A stretch of DNA of 64,000 nt from Diplonema papillatum. Its lineage: Eukaryota; Euglenozoa; Diplonemea; Diplonemida; Diplonemidae. Every line of letters starts with the position of its first letter. Within the stretch, counting starts at the first letter, position 1. The DNA lies in the NCBI GenBank assembly GCA_030068145.1, contig JAPJBO010000052.1, forward strand, positions 372,001-436,000. Reading direction: 5' to 3'. The position numbers and the translations under genes are program-made. This document shows, in pieces, positions 10,836-20,678 of the stretch. The notes below the pieces were generated by a model. The model saw only the letters and a program-made list of their open reading frames with translations, was not told the origin of the DNA and did not search any database.

Positions 10836-13781
10836 ATGGAAGCGCGACTCAGCAGATTGCGCGTCAAACGTGTACAAGGTACTTCGATCACTCGATGTTG
10901 GATTGCGGTCCCCAGCACCGCAGAACGGGTGATGGATTTACAAAGGTCCATGGCGTTGGCCTTCGGCGTACCGAAAAGGTCGCTGCTTCTGAGTATCGAA
11001 GGATTCGACTTGCCACCATCACAGCCGATTAACATAATCCGCGAAAACGATGTGGTCGTGGCACGTTTGCTGCTCGAGGACCCGATGCTATCCGAATCTT
11101 CGGGGCGGAAGCGCAAACGATCCAGCCAGGGGAAACTTGTCGTTCCTCCCCAGATGGACAACAACCGAGTTGACTCGATACACTCGGGAAACGGTGACGA
11201 AGTGCGTAAGCAACGGAGAAAGTGCTCCAAAGCCAGTACGGATACCGGCAAGCTCGACAGCACCGCACTCATGAGGCTCGATGAGAAGCATTTGCGAGTC
11301 CCAGGTTCAGAGAGAAAAAGTACGGCCGGTGCACCAGGGTATGGCACTGTGGCCTCGTCGAAGAACAAGCAAAATCGGAATCCTGGAAAAGCATTGTCGA
11401 AACTGGCTAGCGAAGAACATCAGCAAGACGATCGGAGAACAAAGCTGGCCGATCTGTCTCCCGTGGCCGCTGTCAGGCACTCTTCTGAAGGAGAAACGAA
11501 ATTAGAGAACAAGAAAAGAAGATCTGACATCACAGCGTCGGGTCGGGAATCGATCGACAAGGAGACACCTGGCAGTATACAAGGTGTCGAGCCACCTGGT
11601 TCCGCTCCTCCAGATTCGAGCGATCCTCGGCAAGGCAAACCTCTTCGAACCCAAGCTTCGACCGTTTCAAAATTGTTGAACCCAGCAGAAGTTGGCAGTG
11701 TAGCAAAAGGCGACAAGGTTGGAGGTACGCAAGACGGGGAAAGCGAAAACCTAGAAACCGCAAAGGAAGCCGCATTAAAGAGACTGCTTGGGGCCCGGGA
11801 CTGCGGCCGCATCAGAAAAGAAGAGAAATCCGCGTGGACGGAGCAAATACCGAATCTTTCAAGCAAAACAGAATCACCGTCGGTAGCCGAACAGTTGCGT
11901 GAGCAGCTTGCAGAGCTAGTTGAAGTAGTGCCAACAGCAAAGCCATGCATGCTGACTAGGGAAAATGCCATCCCGGGCATGTTCGTAAACTATTCAGTAG
12001 CAGAGCTTTCCTTCGATGGCGGAGGCGTCAAGCGGCTGCTAAATGAGTACTCCTGTGCGTTAGTTATCTCCCGCGCGAAAGATATCCTGACCATCCGACG
12101 CGCCGATGAAACACTTGATACCATTCACTTTGACAACATGGTGAACCCTACTATTGCACACGACGCCCAACCACCGCTTCCTGCCGGCCCACCTCCGTCA
12201 CGAGTCGTCGCTAGTGCAGTTAGCCCTCCTGAACGCGCAGCACGAAAAGCCTGCGCTCCACAATCGACGGGCATTAGAGCTGACACGCAAGATGGTGTTT
12301 CTGCAAACGCGGCCGCGTCTCACACACAAGCTACCTCCATGCAATCGCGCTTAGCGAACGCACCCGTTGCATCGCTGTCTACTAACAGCGAAGAAGACAC
12401 GACTCCAACAAGGTCCTCACAGAAGGGTGAGCTCCTCAATCCGCAAAAAAGCGACTGCGGATCAAACAAGGCACCATCTCGGGAGAAATTGGCCGGAGAA
12501 CCAAACAGCTCACAACCGATGGTCGGCAAAGTTAAGCGTTGGCTTACTTCAAAATATTTCGGGTTCATTACCACCAAGGATCATGGTGATGTGTTCACGT
12601 ATTGGAAGGCATTAGTAGGCGGGGATTGCTTAGAGGAAGGGAAGTCGGTTGAAATTCACGTTGAGCTCGATGAAGCAGGGAAGATGAGGGCTTCGCGGGT
12701 AAGCGGGGAGGCTGTGCAATGGGTTGATGGCGGAAAAGGAAGGGGGGCAAACTGCACGCGGCGGACATTCAAGGCTAAAGGGGATAACTTCTTGAAGGTG
12801 ACAGGGTTGCGGTCGTGGTGTCGTGCCGGAAAGCTCGCTGACGAAGTAGTTCAGGTGTTTGGTTTGGACGCAGTTGGATTTGTCGATATAGATGAGGATA
12901 CGGGCATCGGCTGGGTGCCGTTGCAGGACAAGTCGGCTGCAGAGAAAATCGGCGTGAAAGAAGTGCCTTGGGAGGCCATTTGCCCTGATTTGGCGGACGA
13001 TCACAGCAGGAACGGTGGGAACCACGACACCGGTGTTGTAGTAGTGACTGCATGCCCCGAAAGACTGAATACCGGACAACTCGCATCTACCCTATGCCAG
13101 GTGCTTGATGTAGACCGTGTAGGCTACGTTGATGTCAATCGAGCAGCCGGCTACGCCTCCATTCCGATCCAAAAGGCGTCTTCTCCCACCTTCAACTCCC
13201 TCGTCCGTCATAGAGGCATGGTCTTCATCACGCCGTCCCGTCCTACCGTCTACCGACTCACTGTGACACACGCCGAGCTCCTAAGCGACGTGAATGCGCA
13301 AAACTGCCTAATGTGTCAAGCACCTGGCCACTCAGCAGCACACTGCCCAAAGCGACCCGAATCACTCAGCCGCAGTTTGAAAGAAGTCGTATCGAACGAT
13401 ATCCACATGGAAACCAGATCTTTAGCTTCAAAAGACACACAATTCATGACCCCCCAACGCGCCAGCCCACGCAGCTCTCCGCAGACCGCTTCCCCCGTGC
13501 CTGTACCTCCTCCTGCCCCACCGTCACCACCTCTTAGTACCACAATCGCAGACGGGCCCAAAAAGCTCCCCGGCATCCTTTGCGAGCCTATCCGGTCGCA
13601 AGTTGCGCCTCCGACGCCCCCGCCAACGACACCGCCGCCGAGACAACGATCCTTCGTCGCTGGGAGCAAGTATGCCGGCTTTCACTCAAGCACCAACTCG
13701 TGCCCGGTCAGCAAGGACCATCTGTTGTTCATGTTTCAGACAGGGGGACGGACGGTTGGTGATGATCTTGATGATCCATAG
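10836..13781 (+). CDS. Coilin-like protein with cold-shock, RRM-like and CCHC modules
   Basis: Coilin scaffolds Cajal bodies, where spliceosomal snRNPs mature. The ATG at 10836 (accATGGaa, good context) is preferred over the in-frame ATG at 10794; the protein has 981 residues. Residues 3-75 match the coilin N-terminal self-association fold (LLLSIEGFDLPP, then IRENDVVVARL). Basic nuclear signals follow (GRKRKRSS, RKQRRK). Residues about 375-438 resemble the coilin C-terminal Tudor-like domain (NYSVAELSFDGG). Beyond the normal coilin end come a cold-shock domain at about 561-635 (GKVKRWLTSKYFGFITT), two alpha/beta repeats resembling RRMs (VGFVDIDEDTG and VGYVDVNRAAG), a CCHC knuckle at about 824-837 (CLMCQAPGHSAAHC) and a proline-rich tail. 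Single exon as read. The coilin assignment rests on motif reading; the extra RNA-binding part is plain in the sequence. Confidence 0.75.
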   Translation: MEARLSRLRVKRVQGTSITRCWIAVPSTAERVMDLQRSMALAFGVPKRSLLLSIEGFDLPPSQPINIIRENDVVVARLLLEDPMLSESSGRKRKRSSQGKLVVPPQMDNNRVDSIHSGNGDEVRKQRRKCSKASTDTGKLDSTALMRLDEKHLRVPGSERKSTAGAPGYGTVASSKNKQNRNPGKALSKLASEEHQQDDRRTKLADLSPVAAVRHSSEGETKLENKKRRSDITASGRESIDKETPGSIQGVEPPGSAPPDSSDPRQGKPLRTQASTVSKLLNPAEVGSVAKGDKVGGTQDGESENLETAKEAALKRLLGARDCGRIRKEEKSAWTEQIPNLSSKTESPSVAEQLREQLAELVEVVPTAKPCMLTRENAIPGMFVNYSVAELSFDGGGVKRLLNEYSCALVISRAKDILTIRRADETLDTIHFDNMVNPTIAHDAQPPLPAGPPPSRVVASAVSPPERAARKACAPQSTGIRADTQDGVSANAAASHTQATSMQSRLANAPVASLSTNSEEDTTPTRSSQKGELLNPQKSDCGSNKAPSREKLAGEPNSSQPMVGKVKRWLTSKYFGFITTKDHGDVFTYWKALVGGDCLEEGKSVEIHVELDEAGKMRASRVSGEAVQWVDGGKGRGANCTRRTFKAKGDNFLKVTGLRSWCRAGKLADEVVQVFGLDAVGFVDIDEDTGIGWVPLQDKSAAEKIGVKEVPWEAICPDLADDHSRNGGNHDTGVVVVTACPERLNTGQLASTLCQVLDVDRVGYVDVNRAAGYASIPIQKASSPTFNSLVRHRGMVFITPSRPTVYRLTVTHAELLSDVNAQNCLMCQAPGHSAAHCPKRPESLSRSLKEVVSNDIHMETRSLASKDTQFMTPQRASPRSSPQTASPVPVPPPAPPSPPLSTTIADGPKKLPGILCEPIRSQVAPPTPPPTTPPPRQRSFVAGSKYAGFHSSTNSCPVSKDHLLFMFQTGGRTVGDDLDDP

Positions 13782-14079
13782 GAATGCCGCCTCCCTGATG
13801 ACCGATGAACTATAAGGTCGACGTAGAACGACTATCACCCAAGTACCCCCGAAAATATACAATGGACACCGAATCACAACGTTGTGAGAAATCGCCTGAC
13901 ATGAGCAGCTTCCACCCTCTTCCGTATAAACATACTTCGAGCTTCTTCCCCGACGGAGACTCTAAACTACCAACCCCAAGTACTGCGCAAATTAACCCCC
14001 CCCCGTGCGTTCAAGAGCGAAACCAGAGACACGTCGTTGTAGGGGCCTTCTCCCTGTGACGGATTCGCCTGTGCTCTCG
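13782..14079. other. 3' flank of the coilin-like gene, no gene seen
   Basis: This holds a relic of the accggagact..taccaacc repeat (about 13957-13985) and the first of two copies of a 28-bp phrase (about 14006-14033; second copy about 14287-14314). Confidence 0.5.
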
Positions 14080-14286
14080 TAGCACGGGTGGTCCTGGCTG
14101 TGACGAGCTACGAACAGCCGCCTGACAAACCAGACTCACACCGCTGTCCTGTCTGCAGACACTCAGGTTCCGCGCTGATGATGGTCCGCCTTATGTGTCC
14201 GTGGCTTAAAGGACCGAAACACGGCGCAGACGGGACCAGTGCGGTGTTGAGCACATACCCATTCCAAGCACGTTCTTGCAATCCCC
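14080..14286 (+). repeat. Dispersed repeat R1, fullest copy (about 207 bp)
   Basis: The repeat begins tagcacgggtggtcctggct and ends acgttcttgcaatccccc. Related copies lie at about 44960-45119, 47217-47299, 47341-47433, 56655-56740, 56946-56995 and 63271-63395, and inverted at about 61856-62045. The size and the shared ends fit a short non-autonomous element, either a SINE or a MITE. No clear Pol III box A and B pair was found, so the class is open. Confidence 0.8.
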
Positions 14287-14889
14287 CGTGCGTTCAAGAG
14301 CGAAACCAGAGACAAAGAACGAGGTGCACACAACACCGCGGTGAAAAAAGAATAAAGAGGAATAGTCCCTCAAGGTTCCAGACCCAGCCTGCGGAGTCTT
14401 ACACTCCCTGCGACCCTTTTCCCCTTTCCCCTATTTTATTTTACACTTTCTTCGACGAAGACTTGATGCTAGCATCAAACATGCATGCGAGGCAGTGGTC
14501 TGCCTAAACATTAAACTAAGTTTTTCCCCCCGCTTAGCTTTGTTAACAATACTCGGTTATCCCCTGTATTGTTAACCTTTTGGTGCACCCGACCATATTG
14601 CAGTACAAACCGTGCAAATGGACGCAATATTTCTGTGGCGCGCTGCACGAGCTTCAAGCCGAACGCTCACTGAAGGAAATGCGCGTCCGCAGGACGAGTG
14701 CTCGCAGTCATGCTCATCGTCAATGACCGATGACGCTGAAGTAGATGTCTTCACTGACAAACTGGCTTGATTCTAATGGTCAGCGAGCTACATGAAGAAC
14801 CTGATGACAACACTGAGATCCAAGCAATATCGATGCCCTTTCACAGACCAGCCACAGTCAACGCCGCGTGGGTGAACTTTACATACTGA

Positions 14890-16800
14890 CTATTGGCTAT
14901 AAACAACTACATGGAGGCAAGTTCCTGGAAACGGCACTGTGACGGGGTGAAGAAGCTGTCCTGCCGTCGGAAGCCATTCTCAAGATCGCAGATGGACGAC
15001 TGGGTTGACGTGGCAGCTGCCCGTCCTGAATGCGTGTCGATTCTCTCGCGGTCGTACTGTCTTTCGGCATAAGTGAGATCGGGCACATCAATTTGAAATT
15101 CGATGCCAAGAAGTGTTGCTTGCGACGGTTGAGGTAGCCGAGCGGGGCGAACTATGAACGGGATTGGCTGTGGCAGCCTGAGCAGAACCGGCAACAACCT
15201 TGGCGAGAAGCTATCGCTTTTGTGCGGCTGTCTGCGTTGACCTGCTCAAGCAGCAGACACGCACGTTTGTGTGTGCGAAGGACCTGTTTTGTATCTTTAC
15301 ATGGCAGGTTCCAACACCGCCAACTTTCTTTTTTGTACTGACATGTCCAGCGTGGTATGCATCAGGGGATTAGCTTCTATATCCACATTTCGACTGTCAG
15401 TCCAAATTTGGAAAGGCCGCCGAGAAAAAAGAAATAAGCCGCTGCCTCATTTCTCGCTTGAGCTTTCCGACCGTGCCTTCGACCAGGGATGGTGTTACAG
15501 GACGCGGAGCAGAGGGGTCTTCCTGAGGGCAAAACCTTTGTACTCCAAGATGAACGCGCAGGCTGCGTGGTGCAGCAGGCCTTTCAGAAAAGCAGTCGGA
15601 AAGTGGGGTGATCGCCCGAGACGAAGTGCCTTTGCTCCATAGTACTTTCCAATTCCGTGACGTACAACACCGTCGGGAAGGTTGGCGTTCACTTGTGTCA
15701 CTGCTTCGGGATCGGGGTATGGTTGTCTGCCACGACAGGGTCTCAGGTGTGACCCGACATTCCTGAGGAACACCCGGCACAGTTTCCCTACGTCGCACCA
15801 TTCTCGCAATGTCTGCTTTCATTGCAACGATGGACAAACTTGAAAACAGCGATTTCACGATGCCAACCGTGAATATGGGGTTTGTGTGATTACCATCAGC
15901 AAACCCCCACAGAGCTCTGAAGAAAGGGTACACAACAAGAGCGAAGCCTAGACCCAGCCTGCGATCTGTAGTCTGAGCAGCTTGCTTCCCTAAGCGGTGC
16001 ACGTTCGTCTTGGCAGATGACTGCGATACCATCCAGGGAACTTACCGAAGAACACGAGTAGCAACTCAAGTACCGACTTTCCCGAGTTTCCAACATGGGC
16101 ACTCATGCAGAACGCAGCAGCCCATGCAGGGCCAAACCTGCCGAGTGTGGCACTGCCACAAGAACCCCTTGACCTCTTGAATGCTGTATTCGGCGGCAAG
16201 CCATTCCTGTAAACTCTGGACCGACTGACGTAATTTGCGGCCTGGCATACAGCCTTTGTCTCCTTCTCAAAGTGAAGCGACGAGATCGCTGATGTGGCAA
16301 CCCGGTGCATGCGGTGGACAACTTCAAAGACCAGCGTGCACGCGAATCCACCTAGAGCAGCACCCCCATCGACATACACGACACAAAACGGTCTCGCCCA
16401 AATGAGGCTTCCTCGTCCAGTACACTCAACGCAATCAGTTTGTCTGTCAACTTCGCGAAGTACTGAATCATCTTCTGGATGATACCAGTGACGGCATGTG
16501 ATGTGAACGTCGAGGTGATTCTCCCTTCATCGTTTTTCCATGTCGCTGTAAATTGGCCACCGGCCCGTTGCGAAGCCGGGTCTAGTGCCCCAGTATCGAA
16601 CTGCAGGGCGACATTGCAGTTTTGGGTTTCCTTCAGGAACTCCATACTCGCGAGACTAGGTTCAAGGCCCAGATCTCTTCGACGCGCCGACGAGACACCT
16701 TGCCTACCCGCTCGTGCATGAGAATATCTACGACGGTGCGCAACCGTGTGTCGTCTGCTTCCTGGCTGCCAGCGACATAACGTCACTCGCACTCAACCAG
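14890..16800 (-). pseudogene. Decayed minus-strand coding sequence, family not recognised
   Basis: Protein-like pieces follow one another on the minus strand in different frames. They include one with ETQNCNVALQFDTGALDP (about 16600), one with VYVDGGAALGGFACTLVF (about 16370), one with WLAAEYSIQEVKGFLWQC (about 16190), one near 15700 and one with IEFQIDVPDLTYAERQYD (about 15100). The order and composition suggest one former gene or element with several breaks. VYVDGG is weakly reminiscent of an RNase H-type start, so it may be a mobile element fossil. I do not assign a family. Confidence 0.4.
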
Positions 16801-17907
16801 AACAGTTACGTCTAGGATGCGTGGGATGCCAAAGGAAAACGAAAGTGACAATGCACTCGAGTCTGGTCGAACAACATCGTCAGCCTCCATCACTTCTCCT
16901 TTCCTCTTGGCAAACCCCCGTTTTCACATTTCTTTCGCTCCCAGTGCTCAAATGTCATCAAAAGGCTGCATGAAAGGGTGCCGAAACCCGGGTGCCGGAA
17001 AAAATAATTTTTGGACACCCCTTTCGAGTTTTCCGTAGTTCTTCCGTAGTTCTACCATGGTTTCACCGTACTATATGGATCACACCATATATTTAATAAT
17101 ACGAGCTATTTAATAATACGAGCTATTTAACATTATGCGAGGGGGGGTTTAGTCTAAACACCACACTTTCTCAGGTTGTCGTCCGTCTCCAGTGCGCTTG
17201 CTGCATTTCAGAGAAGAGCTGCGGAGTAGTTGACCTTAGACACTGCCATCAAGAGGTTCCTTTCGATCGAAGGAATTCACTACCAGGTTGTCGACCAATC
17301 AACATCATTTGAGTCAGGGAGTGCCAGATGCTCTCAGTTTTCAAACGTCGATTTCTCTTGCTCCTGTCATTGCCAGTGTTATTGCTACCGCCGGAAGTCT
17401 GCAGACGGCTCTGACACACTCCCACGTCAGCTTCAACCTCGGCTGCTCCACTCAAGAGCAGAACGGATGATCCTGCTGCCAGTCAATGGACTCTTCGACG
17501 TGCCTGAGGCCCTGAAATGGAAGGAGAGGATAGTAACATTGGCCCTAGCCCCTTTATTTCTCAGCTTGGTTCTGCATCGCTGATCTCATGAGAGCAGCTC
17601 ATCTGAATGTTAACACCCTTTACTTTTGAGCTGTTGACAGCAGCGAATCAGGAATGGAATGACGACTTCGTCCACAGACCCCAGGACAACAAGCCTTCGG
17701 TTGGGACAGAGTCTGTGCAAGTCCTGCAGAGATGAACACGACGATTGGCTTCGCCAGCGCCAGTTTTGCACAGAAACCAGCGTCGGGTTCGGCCATTAGT
17801 TTTCACTGTCAGGGAGGGAGGTCCGTCGACGCGCATTGCGCGCGTCGAGGAAAAAGAGAAGCTAAAAGCACAAGCGCGCACCAGCGCTGGAAAAAGCGCG
17901 CTTCCGG
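16801..17907. other. No gene seen; inverted R3 repeat at 17088-17131
   Basis: The segment 17088-17131 is an inverted copy of the AT-rich repeat at 1258-1293, followed by attatgcgagggggggttta, the same kind of G-tract end found at 9541. Short frames around 17230-17580 and 17745-18005 are not recognisable. An upstream exon of the SNARE gene could lie in this region. Confidence 0.5.
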
Positions 17908-18744
17908 ATGTCGCACCCGAATCACATCCCTTACAATGCACCGAATCATATGCGGAACCTCACGCCGAAGTTCTTGCAGAAGAGAGAGAAGGCGAGGTCC
18001 ACTAGACCCGCCAAAAGTCGACTAGAAGAAGGCGCTCCGCCGCTGGGGTGGGTGCAAGCGGTGGCTAAAGTGGACCACGCTGAGAGGTCGATTGAAAACT
18101 TGCTTGTCGAGCTCCAGGAGCAGCAATCAGCGCATCTGAGGGCTGACGCCCGCTTTGAAAGCGACGACGAAGAAGACAACGCGGAAGAGAAGGTCTCGCG
18201 GGTAACAGAGCAAACTACAAAGTTGTTTCACGTGCTGGATGACGCGTTGCGCAGGGTCGTGCGAGATGCAGACGATCAATTGATGCTGATGAACGTCCAC
18301 CGCGGGTTGGTAACGAGAGTCAACGAGCTGCATATCAAGTTCCGTATGATCGAACAAAAGTATGCCGACGCTCTGAAGGAGAAGGGTGCAGTGCGCAAAA
18401 AGCTGGACGGTATACTTCATAGCGAAGAGGCGCGCAAGTGGGAAGAGCAGGAAGCGCACGAGTGCCGGATCGACTCCCTGCAGGAGCAGGGCTACAACAA
18501 GTTCCAGATCCAGAAGATTCTGGTCGACGAAGAGATAGCCCGGGAGAAGGCCGATGCCTTGGAGGATATCGAAACAGCTCTCAACGACCTGCACTCCATG
18601 TTTTCAGATCTCCATGCAGTTGTAGTTGAACAAGGTTCTATGCTGGATCGCGTCGACACCAACATCGAAAATGCGACTGCACACATGCGGCTGGCGACGA
18701 GTGACCTGCGGCTGGCCCGAAAGGTGTGCCGCCTTATTCAGTAA
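17908..18744 (+). CDS. Qa-SNARE of the syntaxin-16/Tlg2 type, membrane anchor not found
   Basis: Qa-SNAREs drive membrane fusion; this subtype works in endosome-to-trans-Golgi traffic. The reading frame gives 278 residues. Near residue 46, PPLGWVQAVAKVD matches the PPxWV start of the syntaxin-16 N-terminal bundle, followed by a helical Habc-like region. Residues about 216-270 form the SNARE motif, with the zero-layer glutamine in VVVEQGSMLDRVDTNIE, the diagnostic phrase of the group. The usual C-terminal membrane span is absent because the frame stops at KVCRLIQ. The last codons contain a possible donor (CA, then gtaaagatcg, at 18741), so an anchor exon may follow, though I could not find one in the next 2 kb. 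The usual N-terminal Vps45-binding peptide was also not found, so an upstream exon is possible. Confidence 0.8.
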   Translation: MSHPNHIPYNAPNHMRNLTPKFLQKREKARSTRPAKSRLEEGAPPLGWVQAVAKVDHAERSIENLLVELQEQQSAHLRADARFESDDEEDNAEEKVSRVTEQTTKLFHVLDDALRRVVRDADDQLMLMNVHRGLVTRVNELHIKFRMIEQKYADALKEKGAVRKKLDGILHSEEARKWEEQEAHECRIDSLQEQGYNKFQIQKILVDEEIAREKADALEDIETALNDLHSMFSDLHAVVVEQGSMLDRVDTNIENATAHMRLATSDLRLARKVCRLIQ

Positions 18745-20678
18745 AGATCGGGGAGGAAGGCAGGGGGCACCCCTTCTTGACCCATCCCACAAACAGAATG
18801 CCTGTTCCTACACGAAACTCAGCTTCTTTCTGATAGCGTCCTCAAATTCCGAATCTCGAATCATGAGTCTCTTTTCGGACAAGACGGATCACATCTGCAA
18901 AAGCCCGAGCACGAGTCTGACATATTCCCCGTTTCTCACAGAACCACAAGCGGTGCGGCATCCAGTGACGGGGTGTTCCCGGGTAGTTACGCTACTGATG
19001 AGTAAGGCGATCCGCGCTTCTTGACGGACGAGACGGACGAGACGGTACCAGTAACCGCATGTGTTGAGCAACAGTTCCAGTTCGTGATGAAAACGACCGA
19101 CAGCAAGACAACGGTGTATCGTATCTCACACTTGGGAGGTCAGCCGAATGCAGAATGCTATGAGGGCACATCTCTCTATTTTCTGCCGAAGTACGACAGG
19201 CTAAACGTTGTAGTGGAAGCCTAGTTCTCGTTCTTAGCTTATGGGTTCGAAACTTCATATCGGAAAAAGCCGTGTGAAACGGCGTCTGAGATGCGACTTG
19301 CCTCAGGTTTGTTCCGACCGGACCTGCCCTCGAACTTTAGGCGCATTTGCTGGGCTTGCTTACGTATTACAATGGTGAAATGCTCTGAAGATCTAAAGCC
19401 CGTCAATGCTTCATGTCGTTGCAAGTCATGAGTCTGCAGAGGGAAGGCCTGACTAAACTAGTCTTTTGAGGAGCTTCGCTGTTTCTTCAAGCTGCCATGA
19501 TCTGTTTCCAGGTTCCAAAATTAGCCCTGTACAGAAACCGAACAGAACACGCCAGTCGTGCGGACACAACGTAGCCCACAAGCTCCACGGGAGTATGACT
19601 GAATCAAACAATCGGATACCCGTGCGAAGTCACGTCCAGCCCAACCATCCGCGCCCGTTTAACCCCGACATTGTGCTATTCTTGTGAAGATAGCTCCTAG
19701 CACTATTCTGTTTCAACCCGCGGATGTCTTCCTGCGGCGTTTTGCCACTTTTTGCTCAATCGATCTTTAGTTAGTGTTAAAGCATGGATGTTGCCATTTG
19801 CAAACGCCTCATAGCACGTATATTATGAACGATGACCTATAAGCTGGATCACGGAGTATTCGTTACGTCAGATCTAGCTTCCACCACATGTGATGTTCAT
19901 GCTTGAAACACGGCCATGGGTTTTCTCAAAACAGAGTGAGCTGGCGAAGAAACTGAGAACAGAGACGGTCTGCTGGGGCGTCCACAGACAGTTCTGCATC
20001 TGTCGACCAGAAACTGTACAAAGCCCTCAGAAGAGACGATGGCAGCGATAGAGATAACAAGGGTTGCCTGAACTCCGATACTGACGGCGAATATTCCGTA
20101 GCGGGCGCGCGGCAAGGAGCGCAGGTTCACAGCAAAGCCACAGGCGCACGTTGTTTGTGACGGAAACCGTGCGGAGAACATAGGATTTTACGACCAGGGC
20201 GGGTGAATACGCCGTTGTGGAAGGTCCGGATCAGGACTTTCACGTTCGAACATCTTCCACTGAGCGCCCGTGACCGCTACAGGAATGCTTTTTGCAACTT
20301 ACGTTTGAATGCGTGTCTGGTAAATAAAGCCAATGCTGACTGCAGGAGTCGTAATAGTGCCGTTCTTGTCTTGTCTGCGTGTACATTGCCGTAGTCGAGC
20401 AGAAAGCGGAGTTTGTATTTGGCAGTAGGACTAGTGCGCCCTGAACAACAGGCACCAAGTGTTTTTAAGCACAGTACTGGTCACCTTGGGAAGTGCTGTC
20501 GGCCTGTCCCCATATTCTGGAGCTATGATGAGAGCCTGACCCAGCAATCCCAACCGCACCACGATCTGCCTTGAGTCTGTCCGGGTGAAACACTACTCCA
20601 GGCTGCGCATACCGGCGCTAGCGAGGGTATCCGTAACGCTGCTTAGGCTCCAAAAAAGAAAGAAACGCTGGAGCCACG
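18745..20678. other. Intergenic; one protein-like fragment, no complete gene
   Basis: A short frame ending at 19224 (about 19078-19224, after a possible ccag acceptor) reads like protein (TTDSKTTVYRISHLGG) but has no recognisable family. A minus-strand frame at 19897-20181 has one hydrophobic stretch. Neither is supported enough to call. Confidence 0.4.

Noticed and set aside
19021-19224. Protein-like frame between the SNARE and UBL genes
   Set aside because: Could be an exon but starts without ATG, has no family and joins neither neighbour in phase with any sense.
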